From Desulfosarcinaceae bacterium (lineage in GTDB: Bacteria; Desulfobacterota; Desulfobacteria; Desulfobacterales; Desulfosarcinaceae): DNA of 64,000 nucleotides. Location of the stretch: positions 1 to 64,000 of the forward strand of contig JASJCL010000001.1 in NCBI GenBank assembly GCA_030066015.1, given 5' to 3'. The notes beneath the pieces were generated by a model that worked only from the letters and a program-made list of their open reading frames with translations, did no database searches and had not been told where the DNA came from. Below are positions 46,738-55,113 of this stretch, in pieces. Each line of letters opens with the position of its first letter. The first letter of the stretch is position 1. The position numbers and the translations under genes are program-made.

Positions 46738-47778
46738 TCAGCCGAGGCGCAGATCACTGCCCGCCTCGGCCAGCAGTTCATCCACCAACTCCACGGTCCC
46801 TTCGTCCAGGTCAATCCCTTCGGCGCGGCTGAGCGCTTCCTTGGCATTCTCGATTTCGCCGGGCAGATAAAGCTCGTCCACGTTCTGAGCCTTCTCGATA
46901 TCCTTGATCTCGACAATGTACTTGCCGAGCAGTTGCTTGAGCAGGGTGGGATCGATGAAGGCCGAGGGGTCGATGGCCAGGAAGAAAGCGCCCACCCCGG
47001 TGGCGCCGGTCAACTTGTGAAACGTCTTCACCGCTTTGCTGTACTTGGAGCCGGAGAGGACACCGGCCAAGATGTCCACGGCGATGGCCAGCGCCACCCC
47101 CTTGGGCCCGCCGATGGGCATGAGGACACCCTTCAGTGCTTCGGCCGGATCCTCGGTGGGGTTGCCGTCGGGCCCGAAGGCCCAGGTGGGCGGGATCGGT
47201 TTGCCCAGGCGCTCGGCTTCGCGGATCTTGCCACGGGCCACATTGCTCACCGAGAGGTCCATCACCAGGGGATATTCGCCGTCGGTGGGGAAGGCCAGGC
47301 TGATGGGATTGGAGCCCAACACCGGCTCCATCCCCCCCCACAGGCTGATGGAGGAAGCCGCGTTGCAGGCGCAGATGCCGATCATCTCCTCGCTCGCCGC
47401 CATCATGGGGTAGTTGGAGAGAAAGCCGATGTTGTTGGTGTTGCGCACCAGGGTCATGGCGATCCCGTACGCGCGGGCGCTTTCGATGGATTGCTGCATG
47501 GCCAGGGCGGCAGCCACCTGGCCGATGCCGTTCTTACCATCCACCAGCGCATTGGCCCGGGAGACCTCGACCACCGCCGGGTTGTCGGCGATCTCCATCT
47601 GGCCGGCATTGATGCGGGCCGTGATCATCTTGAGGTATTTGACCCCATGGCTGTGGATACCGCGGGCATTGGCCCGCACCAGGCTCTCGGCCACCGTGCG
47701 GGCCGCGTCATCCGCCACGCCGGTTCTGGTGAGGAGTTCCACCACGGCATTGAAGATCGTTTCGTAGCTGAGTTTCAT
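46738..47778 (-). CDS. Malate/L-lactate dehydrogenase family (Ldh2) oxidoreductase
   Basis: A 346-residue NAD(P)-dependent 2-hydroxyacid dehydrogenase of the Ldh2 fold. It has the characteristic ANARGIHSHGVKYL near residue 40 with catalytic His, VRNTNNIGFLSNYPMMA, LGSNPISLAFPTD and GGPKGVALAIAVDIL. Relatives act on malate, sulfolactate, ureidoglycolate and 2,3-diketogulonate, so the true substrate is open. The RraA-like gene lies 6 bp upstream. The gene probably processes a 2-hydroxy- or 2-ketoacid in this island. Confidence 0.88.
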   Translation of the reverse strand: MKLSYETIFNAVVELLTRTGVADDAARTVAESLVRANARGIHSHGVKYLKMITARINAGQMEIADNPAVVEVSRANALVDGKNGIGQVAAALAMQQSIESARAYGIAMTLVRNTNNIGFLSNYPMMAASEEMIGICACNAASSISLWGGMEPVLGSNPISLAFPTDGEYPLVMDLSVSNVARGKIREAERLGKPIPPTWAFGPDGNPTEDPAEALKGVLMPIGGPKGVALAIAVDILAGVLSGSKYSKAVKTFHKLTGATGVGAFFLAIDPSAFIDPTLLKQLLGKYIVEIKDIEKAQNVDELYLPGEIENAKEALSRAEGIDLDEGTVELVDELLAEAGSDLRLG

Positions 47779-47784
47779 TTCCGT

Positions 47785-48456
47785 TTATTCCTCTATCAAG
47801 CCCAGCGCCGCGAACTTCTGGTCCAGTTTGTTGAACGCGACACTGCTGATGCCACCCTTGAGTGTTTCGGCCTTGACCACCTCCGCCTCCACGCGCTTGA
47901 CCGACTTGGTGTAGACCTCCTCGATCCGTTCGCGGGCAACGATGACCATGCCGTCGTCGTCGCCCAGGATGAGGTCGCCGGGGTTGACGAGGGCGCCGCC
48001 GAAGATGATGGGAAAGTTGACCTTGCCCAGGGTGTTCTTCACCGTACCGGCGATACAGAAGCCGCGGCAGAAAACGGGCCATCCCGTGGCGCCGAGCTCT
48101 TCCGAGTCCCGCACACAGGCGTCGATGGCCAGGCCGCCGATCTTGCGGGCGATGGCCGAGGTCGTCATGAGATCGCCCCAATAGCCGGCCTCATAGTAGC
48201 CGCCCGTGGTGGCCACGATGATGTCGCCGGGGGCGGCCTTTTCCAGGGCCTTGTGGAGCATCAGATTGTCTTTCGGGTGGCATTCCACCGTGAAGGCGGG
48301 ACCGCAAAGCTTGTGTCCCCGCCGGTTCGGCTTGATGGCGCTGGCCACGAAGCCCCGGCGGCCGGAGGCCTCATAAACGGTTGCCACGGCCAGTTTGCTG
48401 AAATTCGCGACCATCTCCGCGGATGGTCGCTCGATCTTGGTTATGACGTGGGTCAT
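47785..48456 (-). CDS. RraA-like / HMG-type class II aldolase family protein
   Basis: A 223-residue trimeric-fold protein. The divalent-metal and pyruvate-binding signature is visible in GLAIDACVRDSEEL (the conserved Arg-Asp pair). The segment YYEAGYWGDLMTTSA matches the GxxWGxLxxxxA block of 4-hydroxy-4-methyl-2-oxoglutarate aldolases, making an aldolase or decarboxylase more likely than an RNase E inhibitor. In the operon it could cleave a 2-keto acid to pyruvate and an aldehyde. AAGGA lies eight bases before the ATG at 48456. Confidence 0.83.
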   Translation of the reverse strand: MTHVITKIERPSAEMVANFSKLAVATVYEASGRRGFVASAIKPNRRGHKLCGPAFTVECHPKDNLMLHKALEKAAPGDIIVATTGGYYEAGYWGDLMTTSAIARKIGGLAIDACVRDSEELGATGWPVFCRGFCIAGTVKNTLGKVNFPIIFGGALVNPGDLILGDDDGMVIVARERIEEVYTKSVKRVEAEVVKAETLKGGISSVAFNKLDQKFAALGLIEE

Positions 48457-48471
48457 CTTCACTTTCCTTTT

Positions 48472-49908
48472 CTATTTTTTCCCGTTCATCACCACGCAGC
48501 GGATACCCAGCAGCCCGCAGACATGTTCCAGCTCCGCGACCCACTCACCGGGAACGGCACAGATGTGGTTGGAGGCGAACTCGGCCACGAAAACGTCAAT
48601 GTCCACGTCGGTCTTCACAAAGGCGGTGGGCAGCTGGTGGGCGCCGCGGGCGGCCACGAAAGCCTCGTACTCCGCCTGAGGCAGTTCGATCGCCTCGCCC
48701 TGGAAGAGGGCCATGGTGTACGCGCCCGCTTTGCGGTAGAGACGGCCGACGGTCAGCGGACCGGGAGCGCAGGTGAGGTAGGTGGTGCCCCCCCCGCCGG
48801 GCCGGATGGCGGGCATGATGTTGACCCGCTTGAGATTCTCGGCCGCATCGCTGCTGCGCCCGGCGAACCAGGTGCACATGCCGCCGCAGTTGGGCAGGTA
48901 AAAAGTATTCGTCTCGTCATTGATATAGGAGACATCGGCGAACATGGTGGGCAATCCGCCGGAGACCAGCTTCATGATCTCAGAGGTGAGCCCGGCGTCA
49001 GCGTCGGCCTCGCAGGCCATGACAGTGGTCTCCTTTTCACCGTCAGCGTCGTAGGGGCCCGGCAGCAGGGCGGCACTGAGGCATTGGGGTACGTAGTGGT
49101 TGGTGAGATCGGGCATGCACTTGATGGCCACGAAGTCCAGGGAGCGCTCCCGAATGATACGCTTGGTGGCCAGGTAGCAGCGCACCTGATGGGCCAGCTT
49201 GTCGGGAACCAGCCCCTGGTCGTTGTAGGCGATCTTGCCCATGTGCTGGGCCAGCCAGTCCATGGTCTTCTGCGTATCTTCGTCAGAGACCTCTTCTGCC
49301 AGGCGGATGATCTCCAGTTGATCGATATGTTCGGCATCCACCCCGAATTGGCTGCGCCACTGCATGGGGTCGAAGGTACCCGTATCGATGCCCAGGCTGC
49401 GGCCGCCGAACATGCCGAAATTGCGCCCTCGCAGGCGGGCCACGGCGGCAGCGGCACGGATAAAGGGCAGGCATTTCTCTGCCACCGCCTGCGGGTTGAC
49501 CCCGTCGAAATTCTCCCGCACCCGCAGGTGGGCGAAACCGATCTGATCCAAGGCGCCGGCGGCACCGAAAAGGCCCACCGAACCGTGGGTACCGGCCTCT
49601 TTGTTGGACAGCAGGATGGTGGGCAGGTTGACCTTCTGGATCGCCCGCAGAACCATGTTGGGCGACACCCAGCAGGGCACATGGGCCACCAGCGCCTCTA
49701 CGCCGGCGGCAAGCAGCTCTCCGGTCTGGGTGTCGATCTCCTCTATCTTGCGGGCCACTGCATCGAAGCAGACCAGGTCCAACGCCTGCTGTTTGAAATA
49801 GTCGACAGCCTTCTGATGGCGGGGCTCGGTGAGCCCCTGGAAGAGCTTGCCCCACTCGTGATCGCGGGCGTCGCCGAGGGTCATCAGGCCTATTTTGGGA
49901 GGATTCAT
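48472..49908 (-). CDS. L-fucose/arabinose isomerase-like protein
   Basis: A 478-residue protein of the fucose-isomerase-like fold. The start (PKIGLMTLGDARDHEW) and the C-terminal segment with CEADADAGLTSEIMKLVSG and PTMFADVSYI carry the expected metal-binding Glu and Asp. The third ligand, a His in an HCG-like motif of FucI, appears as Asn in LPNCGGM, so metal binding or the reaction may differ. It probably acts on a sugar or sugar derivative, but isomerase activity is not certain. It lies 28 bp after the SDR gene. Confidence 0.78.
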   Translation of the reverse strand: MNPPKIGLMTLGDARDHEWGKLFQGLTEPRHQKAVDYFKQQALDLVCFDAVARKIEEIDTQTGELLAAGVEALVAHVPCWVSPNMVLRAIQKVNLPTILLSNKEAGTHGSVGLFGAAGALDQIGFAHLRVRENFDGVNPQAVAEKCLPFIRAAAAVARLRGRNFGMFGGRSLGIDTGTFDPMQWRSQFGVDAEHIDQLEIIRLAEEVSDEDTQKTMDWLAQHMGKIAYNDQGLVPDKLAHQVRCYLATKRIIRERSLDFVAIKCMPDLTNHYVPQCLSAALLPGPYDADGEKETTVMACEADADAGLTSEIMKLVSGGLPTMFADVSYINDETNTFYLPNCGGMCTWFAGRSSDAAENLKRVNIMPAIRPGGGGTTYLTCAPGPLTVGRLYRKAGAYTMALFQGEAIELPQAEYEAFVAARGAHQLPTAFVKTDVDIDVFVAEFASNHICAVPGEWVAELEHVCGLLGIRCVVMNGKK

Positions 49909-49936
49909 TGCGACCTCACTGGTAGATTTTGGTTGG

Positions 49937-50710
49937 TTAGTTTACTTCTCGGTCAAAGGACTGAATCATGCGTCCGCCATCGGGATAGATGGTCTGGCCC
50001 ACGAAGAAGGAGCTGTCCTCCGATGCGAGGAAGACGGCCGTGCGGCCAATCTCGCTGCACTCGGCCACCCGCCCGATGGGCGTGCGCCGCAGGATGGTGT
50101 CCATCAGTTCCTTGTTGTGACCCACGCGCTTCATCAATTCGGTGTTCACGGCCCCCGGGCCGATGCCGTTGACCCGAATGCCGTGGTCGATGAGGCCCAG
50201 TCCCATCACCTTGGTGAGCTGGTTGATACCGCCCTTGCTGGTGGTGTAGGCCACCTGGTTTTTCAAACCCAGAACCCCCATCACCGAGGACATGTTGATG
50301 ATGACGCCGCCCTCCCCTTGTTTGACCATCTGCTTGGCCGCCGTCTGTCCGCAGAGGAAAACGCCCTTCAGGTTGACGGCGATGACCTGGTCCCACTCTT
50401 CCTCGGTGACGTCCAAAAATTCCGCTTTGGCATTGATGCCGGCGTTTGAGACCATGATGTCCACGCGCCCGAAGCGCTCGACGGTCTTGTCGACCAGGTT
50501 CTGAACTTGATCGCTCTGGCTCACGTCACACTGAACGAACATGGCCTCCTGGCCCTGGTCTGCGATGGCCTTGGCGGCGGCCTGTCCCAGATCTTCGCTG
50601 CGGCCGGTGAGGACCACCTTGGCCCCCTCTTCGGCGAACGCCTCGGCAATGGCAAGGCCGATCCCCTTGGTGGCGCCGGTGACGACGGCGACTTTGTCTT
50701 TGAGTTTCAT
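49937..50710 (-). CDS. Classical SDR dehydrogenase
   Basis: A 257-residue short-chain dehydrogenase. The cofactor motif is TGATKGIG (residues 12-19), NAG appears as VSNAGINAK, catalytic Ser is in NMSSVMG and Tyr-x3-Lys in AYTTSKGG. Arg/Gly in TGRSED after beta-2 suggests NADP preference. It likely oxidises a sugar or alcohol in this pathway; glucose-dehydrogenase-like and 3-oxoacyl reductases look alike. The ATG follows AGGAGTAGATAG. Confidence 0.9.
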   Translation of the reverse strand: MKLKDKVAVVTGATKGIGLAIAEAFAEEGAKVVLTGRSEDLGQAAAKAIADQGQEAMFVQCDVSQSDQVQNLVDKTVERFGRVDIMVSNAGINAKAEFLDVTEEEWDQVIAVNLKGVFLCGQTAAKQMVKQGEGGVIINMSSVMGVLGLKNQVAYTTSKGGINQLTKVMGLGLIDHGIRVNGIGPGAVNTELMKRVGHNKELMDTILRRTPIGRVAECSEIGRTAVFLASEDSSFFVGQTIYPDGGRMIQSFDREVN

Positions 50711-50781
50711 GTCTACTATCTACTCCTTGGCAAGGCTGTGCTTCCTGGGAAGCGATCAGCCCTGTAACATGATATGTGGAT

Positions 50782-50818
50782 AATCCCTGGCGGACAGATT
50801 CACCAGCCGCCAGGGATT
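50782..50818 (-). terminator. Intra-operon hairpin between creatininase and SDR genes
   Basis: AATCCCTGGCGG (50782-50793) is the exact reverse complement of CCGCCAGGGATT (50807-50818), a 12-bp stem with a 13-base loop, in the 148-bp gap between the two genes. No T-tract follows on the minus strand. It may be a processing or attenuation point that splits the long operon into differently expressed parts. Confidence 0.6.
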
Positions 50819-50858
50819 TCGTCTCGTTGTTGTCGAACAGACGGGTGACCGGACCGAT

Positions 50859-51680
50859 TTAGTTGGTCTGCGGTTTGGTCCCCACCGGATACTTCTCCAT
50901 GATCTCGGCCACCAGTTCGCTGATGTGATCCACTGTGCGGGTGACGACTTTTTCACCCTTCTCGCGGGTGGCCTTGGTGGGATCACCCACCACGCCGTTG
51001 CCGCCCTCGGCGAGGTCATACTTCTCGGGACGGGCGAAGGTGCCTTCGAAGTGGTACATCTGACCCGGTTTGGGCATGGCGCCCGGCGCGATTTTCCACT
51101 TCGGATCTACCAATGGGTGACCGTCGCCCGGAGCGGCAAGACGCATGTCGACGAGTTCTGGGTAGAGATAAAGGGCCACACTGGTCTCGGCCTCGTCGGC
51201 GTGCCACATGTGGTCTTCGAGGACATCCTTGTCGTCGCGCAGGAAGTCGTACCAGTGCAGGGACAGGACGAAGTGCCCCTCGATGCCCAGCTTGTGCACC
51301 GCCACGATGGTGGAGGAGACCTGGCCGTGGGCAGAGAGGATAATGAATTTGTTGTAGCCGGATACCGAGGCGCCGCGGACGATGTCGCACAGCATCTCGA
51401 TGTGGGTCTCGAACCGCAGCGGGATGGTGCCCGGCACGCCCCAGTGGTGATAGGGGTGGGAGCCATACATGGGACAGGGCAGGATCATGGCCCCGCTCTT
51501 CTTGCCGATCAGTTCGGCGATCCCCATGGCATTGCTGGCGTCGGAACTGGTGGGGCAGTGGGGCCCGTGCTGCTCGATGGCGCCGATGGGCAGGATCGCG
51601 ACGTCGCAGACGTTCTTGGCGTACTCAACAACGATGGGAGCGGCATTTTCGTGGAACCAGACAGATTTTCTTTCAGTCAT
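50859..51680 (-). CDS. Creatininase-family amidohydrolase
   Basis: A 273-residue metallo-amidohydrolase. Metal ligands of the family are present in AIEQHGPHCPTSSD (Glu, His, Asp, residues about 34-47) and HADEAETSVALYL (Glu). The central NGHGGN motif is SAHGQVS here, keeping one His but changing the surroundings, so the substrate pocket is probably altered. Creatininases, 3-dehydro-sugar and mycofactocin-maturation enzymes belong to this family; cyclic amide or lactone opening is a fair guess. GGAGAA precedes the ATG. Confidence 0.85.
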   Translation of the reverse strand: MTERKSVWFHENAAPIVVEYAKNVCDVAILPIGAIEQHGPHCPTSSDASNAMGIAELIGKKSGAMILPCPMYGSHPYHHWGVPGTIPLRFETHIEMLCDIVRGASVSGYNKFIILSAHGQVSSTIVAVHKLGIEGHFVLSLHWYDFLRDDKDVLEDHMWHADEAETSVALYLYPELVDMRLAAPGDGHPLVDPKWKIAPGAMPKPGQMYHFEGTFARPEKYDLAEGGNGVVGDPTKATREKGEKVVTRTVDHISELVAEIMEKYPVGTKPQTN

Positions 51681-51805
51681 AATATTCTCCTTTCAATGGA
51701 TCTTCTTTTTCTGACGATATGGAGACACCCGGTGTCGCGACAATGGCGGCAAAGGCCGTGATGGGATGCCTCGTTGATCGGATCTGGCCAGCGGGCGTCC
51801 TCCGA

Positions 51806-52705
51806 TCAAAAAAGGGCTTGTCCCGGCACCCGGACCCGAATCCGATAAAGGGTCGTGGATGCCGTGATGTACAATGTCTTCAAATCGGGATCTCCCCAGG
51901 TGAAGTTGGCCGCCTGTTCGGAGACCCGGATGCGGCCCAGAAGCGTTGCGTCCGCATCGTATACGTGGACGCCCCCGGGGCCGGTGCAGAAGAGGATGCC
52001 GGCGCTATCCACCTTCATGCCGTCGGCCACCCCCACCTCCGCTCCGATCAGGTCGGCCCAGAGGCGGCCGTTGATCAAGACGCCCTCATCGCTCAGGTCG
52101 AAGGCCCGGATATGCTGACGGGCCGTATCGTTGATGAAGAGGATCTTCTCATCCAGCGAGAAGCAGAGGCCGTTGGGCTTTTCGAAGTCGTCCACTAGAA
52201 GGGTCAACTCGCCGCTGACGGGGTCCAGTCGGTACACCCCCTGGAAGGCTAACTCCTGGGCCCGCTCCACCCCGAATTTGGGCCCACGTCCGGAGTTGGG
52301 ATCGGTGAAGTAAATCATCCCGTCCGATGTGACCACGATGTCGTTGGGGCTGTTGAGTTCCCGTCCCTGATAACGGCTGGCCAGAGTCTCGATCCTGCCG
52401 CCGTCCGCCGCGCTGCGGGTGACCCGGCTGGTGGCGTGCTCGCAGGTGAGGATGCGCCCCTCCCGATCGTAGGTATTGCCGTTGGCCATGTGGCTGGGCT
52501 TGCGGAGGACGCTTACCGCACCGTCGGCTTGCCAGCGGTAGATGGTGTCGCCGATGATGTCGCTGAAGGTCAGATGATGGTCCCTGGGGTGCCAGATGGG
52601 ACCTTCGATGAAGGCGAAGCCGTTGGCGACCACTTCCAAGCCGGCATCCGCATGGACGACGGAGAGAAAACGTTGATCATGGATCTCTATGACGTTCTTG
52701 GACAT
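51806..52705 (-). CDS. SMP-30/gluconolactonase family protein
   Basis: A 299-residue six-bladed beta-propeller lactonase. Metal ligands can be placed at Glu in FIEGPIWHP, Asn in NSPNDIVVTSDG and Asp in GVADGMKVDSAG. It would open sugar lactones made by a dehydrogenase in the same operon. The ATG at 52705 follows GAGGGCAG; the frame extends 48 codons further into the M19 gene without similarity. The 125 bp after its stop is one of the larger gaps of the operon. Confidence 0.87.
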   Translation of the reverse strand: MSKNVIEIHDQRFLSVVHADAGLEVVANGFAFIEGPIWHPRDHHLTFSDIIGDTIYRWQADGAVSVLRKPSHMANGNTYDREGRILTCEHATSRVTRSAADGGRIETLASRYQGRELNSPNDIVVTSDGMIYFTDPNSGRGPKFGVERAQELAFQGVYRLDPVSGELTLLVDDFEKPNGLCFSLDEKILFINDTARQHIRAFDLSDEGVLINGRLWADLIGAEVGVADGMKVDSAGILFCTGPGGVHVYDADATLLGRIRVSEQAANFTWGDPDLKTLYITASTTLYRIRVRVPGQALF

Positions 52706-52779
52706 CTGCCCTCTTTCGGATAACGGCCAGTTAAGGTCTCGGCCGCCGATAGGCCCGCCGATCCATCCAGCGGCGCCGG

Positions 52780-53952
52780 TCACCCGGATCGCGTGTCGAG
52801 TAGCTGCCGACACACGCGCAAAAAGTTTTCTCCCAGAATCAGGCGGCACTCCGCCTCGCTGTAGCCATGGGCCAACAGGGCGGCCGTGATGCCCGGAAAC
52901 GCTTCATGCTGCTCGATGCCGGCGATAAAGTCACTGGACCGCCGGCCGTACCAAATCCCTTCGATCCAACCCGGGTACTTCTCGCTTTGGGTGGGGGTCT
53001 TGCGGTCGAAGGTACAGAAATCGGGGCCCCGGTTGGCGAATCCCCGCACCACCTCCCGGTTCATCGGGGTTTGATAGGCGTAAAAGTCCGGACCCAAGGC
53101 CACATGGGCGATTCCCACCAGATCGGCGATGTGATCCACATGGCGCAGCAGATCTCCGATGTCGGGATGGGCCTTGTCCTGGTTCACCAGCGCCGCCCAG
53201 AAACTGATGCCCACCACACCTCCCCGCTCCGCGATGGCCCGGATGCGTCGATCGCTAATGTTGCGGGGATGGTCGCAGACGGCTGCGGCGGCACTGTGGC
53301 TGTCGATGACGGGACGGTTGGTCAAGGCGATGAGGTCGAAAAAACCAGGGTCGGATAGTTGGGCTGTATCGATCATCATGCCGAGACGCTCGGCCTCTGT
53401 GACGACCTGTTCGCCAAAACCGGTGAGCTTTCCCCGGGTGCGGGTCTGGGCCACGCCATCGGCCAGACGATTGCGGCCGTTGCCGGTGAGCTGCAGCCCG
53501 CGCAGTCCCATGCGATACAGGCTCCTCAGGGAGGCGCGCAGGTTGAGGTTCGGCTTCCCGTGAAGCACGCGCCCGCCGGCGATGGTGGCCAGGATGGCGA
53601 ATTTGCCCGCCTGCAGGGCGCGGTCGATATCGGAGGCGTCTCGGCAGAGGATGAAGCTCTCACACCCGGCCTCCAGTTCGCTGTTGAGCACGTCCAGCTT
53701 CTTATGGGCATCCCAGAAGCGCAGCTCGGAAGCGCTGTACATCACCTGGGCCACATGGTCGCCCCCTACCGCCAGTTGGACGAGGTTCACCCCCTGCCCT
53801 TCCAAAACCGGTTTGTAGACCCGGTCGAAGACGTGGACCTCGCCCCGCACGGCCGCATCCTCCTGCAGGAGGAACTCGTAGACGTAGGCATCCAGGATCT
53901 CCTGGTGGGTGTCGGCCACGATGGCCGTTTTATGCAGTTCTACGGCATCCAT
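52780..53952 (-). CDS. Degenerate M19 (membrane dipeptidase-like) protein
   Basis: A 390-residue homologue of renal dipeptidase with the whole barrel but altered metal site. The His-x-Asp pair is His-Gln-Glu (ADTHQEILD), the bridging Glu of the xEGGH motif is replaced (ATIAGGR), the third-ligand His is Gln (IDTAQLSD), and only the last His (PVIDSHSAA) is kept. It is therefore likely to be inactive or chemically different. It directly follows an intact paralogue, suggesting a heteromeric pair. The ATG at 53952 follows GAGAG; a GTG at 53973, next to the upstream stop, is possible. Confidence 0.84.
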   Translation of the reverse strand: MDAVELHKTAIVADTHQEILDAYVYEFLLQEDAAVRGEVHVFDRVYKPVLEGQGVNLVQLAVGGDHVAQVMYSASELRFWDAHKKLDVLNSELEAGCESFILCRDASDIDRALQAGKFAILATIAGGRVLHGKPNLNLRASLRSLYRMGLRGLQLTGNGRNRLADGVAQTRTRGKLTGFGEQVVTEAERLGMMIDTAQLSDPGFFDLIALTNRPVIDSHSAAAAVCDHPRNISDRRIRAIAERGGVVGISFWAALVNQDKAHPDIGDLLRHVDHIADLVGIAHVALGPDFYAYQTPMNREVVRGFANRGPDFCTFDRKTPTQSEKYPGWIEGIWYGRRSSDFIAGIEQHEAFPGITAALLAHGYSEAECRLILGENFLRVCRQLLDTRSG

Positions 53953-53974
53953 ATCCAGCTCTCGCGCACCCACC

Positions 53975-55111
53975 TCACACCAGGGTCTCTCGAAACAACC
54001 GCATCATGTTGCCGCCCAGGATCTTGCGGATGTCGTCATCGCTGTAGCCATGCTGCACGAGATACTCCGCAATCAGATAGGCCTCGGACAGATCGCTGGG
54101 GTCGTTCAGCATGTGATTGCCTTTGGGCACCCCGGTATAGAACCCTTCGATGGTGCCGGGCGCCGGGCACATGGCGCGGTGAATGTTGTGCACCAGGTCG
54201 AAATTGTCGAAATCCAGACCGATGCCGATGTGGTCGGTGCCGATGAGACCGGCGATGTGGTCGATATGCCGGACGACATCGTCGAAGGTGACTGTTTCGC
54301 CTGTTTCCTGGGCCCGCCAGCGAATCTCGGTCTTGACCATCTCCATACCGATGACGCCGCCGTTGGCGCCGATGGCCCGAATGCGGTCGTCGCTGAGGTT
54401 GGTGGCGCTGGGACACACCGCTTGGACGCCGATATGGGAAACCAGGACCGGGCGGTTGGTCACCGCGAGCACATCGAAGAAGCTGTTGTCCGTCATGTGG
54501 GTCAGGTCCACCAGCATCCCCAGGCGATTCATCTCCTCCACCAACTTGATCCCGAAGGTGGTCAGGCCGGCGTCGGCGCGGGCCTCGCCCATGCCGTCGG
54601 CGAAGCGGGTGCGACCGCCGCCGCAGATGCAGTTGATTCGCAGCCCCAGGCGGTAGAAGGTGCGCAGCATGCTGAGGCTCTCCTCGTCCGCCCGTCCCTC
54701 CATGGCGCGGGCACCTTCAAAGGCCAGCAGCACGGCAATCTTGCCGTCGGCCACGGCCACCTCGATCTCGGCGGCGTTGTGACAGATACGGAAGGTGTTG
54801 GAACGCTCCTCTTCGAGCCGCAGCAGGTCGATCTGCTCGAAGCTGCCGAAGACGAGGTCGTCGCTGAGGTTGCATACGCAGGGCGAGTTGCCCCCCACGC
54901 TGGTGGCGATAACGTTGATGCCCCCCTTGCGCAGGGCCGGTGCGTAGCGGTTGTCAAAGATGTGGGTCTCTTCCAGCGCATGGCGGATGGCGAATTCGAA
55001 CATCATGTGGTTGTGCACATCCACAAAGAGGGCCGCCTCGTTGAGCCGCTGCGCCCGTTCGCTGAGTTCCCACTTCTCTTTTTTGACCCGAGTCGCCGTC
55101 ACCGGATTCAC
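53975..55111 (-). CDS. M19 family dipeptidase-like metallohydrolase
   Basis: A 378-residue amidohydrolase-superfamily protein related to membrane dipeptidases. Compared with its neighbour it keeps the bridging Glu (LAFEGARAM), the third-ligand His (VDLTHMTD) and the last His (PVLVSHIGV). The N-terminal pair is His-Asn-His (VDVHNHMMF) instead of His-x-Asp. No signal peptide is seen, so it is cytoplasmic. Relatives hydrolyse dipeptides or other amide/lactone bonds. The GTG start is three bases after the stop of the SnoaL-like gene, implying coupling. Confidence 0.85.
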   Translation of the reverse strand: MNPVTATRVKKEKWELSERAQRLNEAALFVDVHNHMMFEFAIRHALEETHIFDNRYAPALRKGGINVIATSVGGNSPCVCNLSDDLVFGSFEQIDLLRLEEERSNTFRICHNAAEIEVAVADGKIAVLLAFEGARAMEGRADEESLSMLRTFYRLGLRINCICGGGRTRFADGMGEARADAGLTTFGIKLVEEMNRLGMLVDLTHMTDNSFFDVLAVTNRPVLVSHIGVQAVCPSATNLSDDRIRAIGANGGVIGMEMVKTEIRWRAQETGETVTFDDVVRHIDHIAGLIGTDHIGIGLDFDNFDLVHNIHRAMCPAPGTIEGFYTGVPKGNHMLNDPSDLSEAYLIAEYLVQHGYSDDDIRKILGGNMMRLFRETLV

Positions 55112-55113
55112 CC

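Noticed and set aside
44300-46870. Plus-strand open frame of 856 codons opposite AOR and the epimerase gene
   Set aside because: Antisense shadow of AOR and epimerase, both with complete motifs.
46732-50172. Plus-strand open frame of over 1100 codons across several minus-strand genes
   Set aside because: It is antisense to four well-supported genes and reads as low-complexity His/Gly/Asp-rich sequence.
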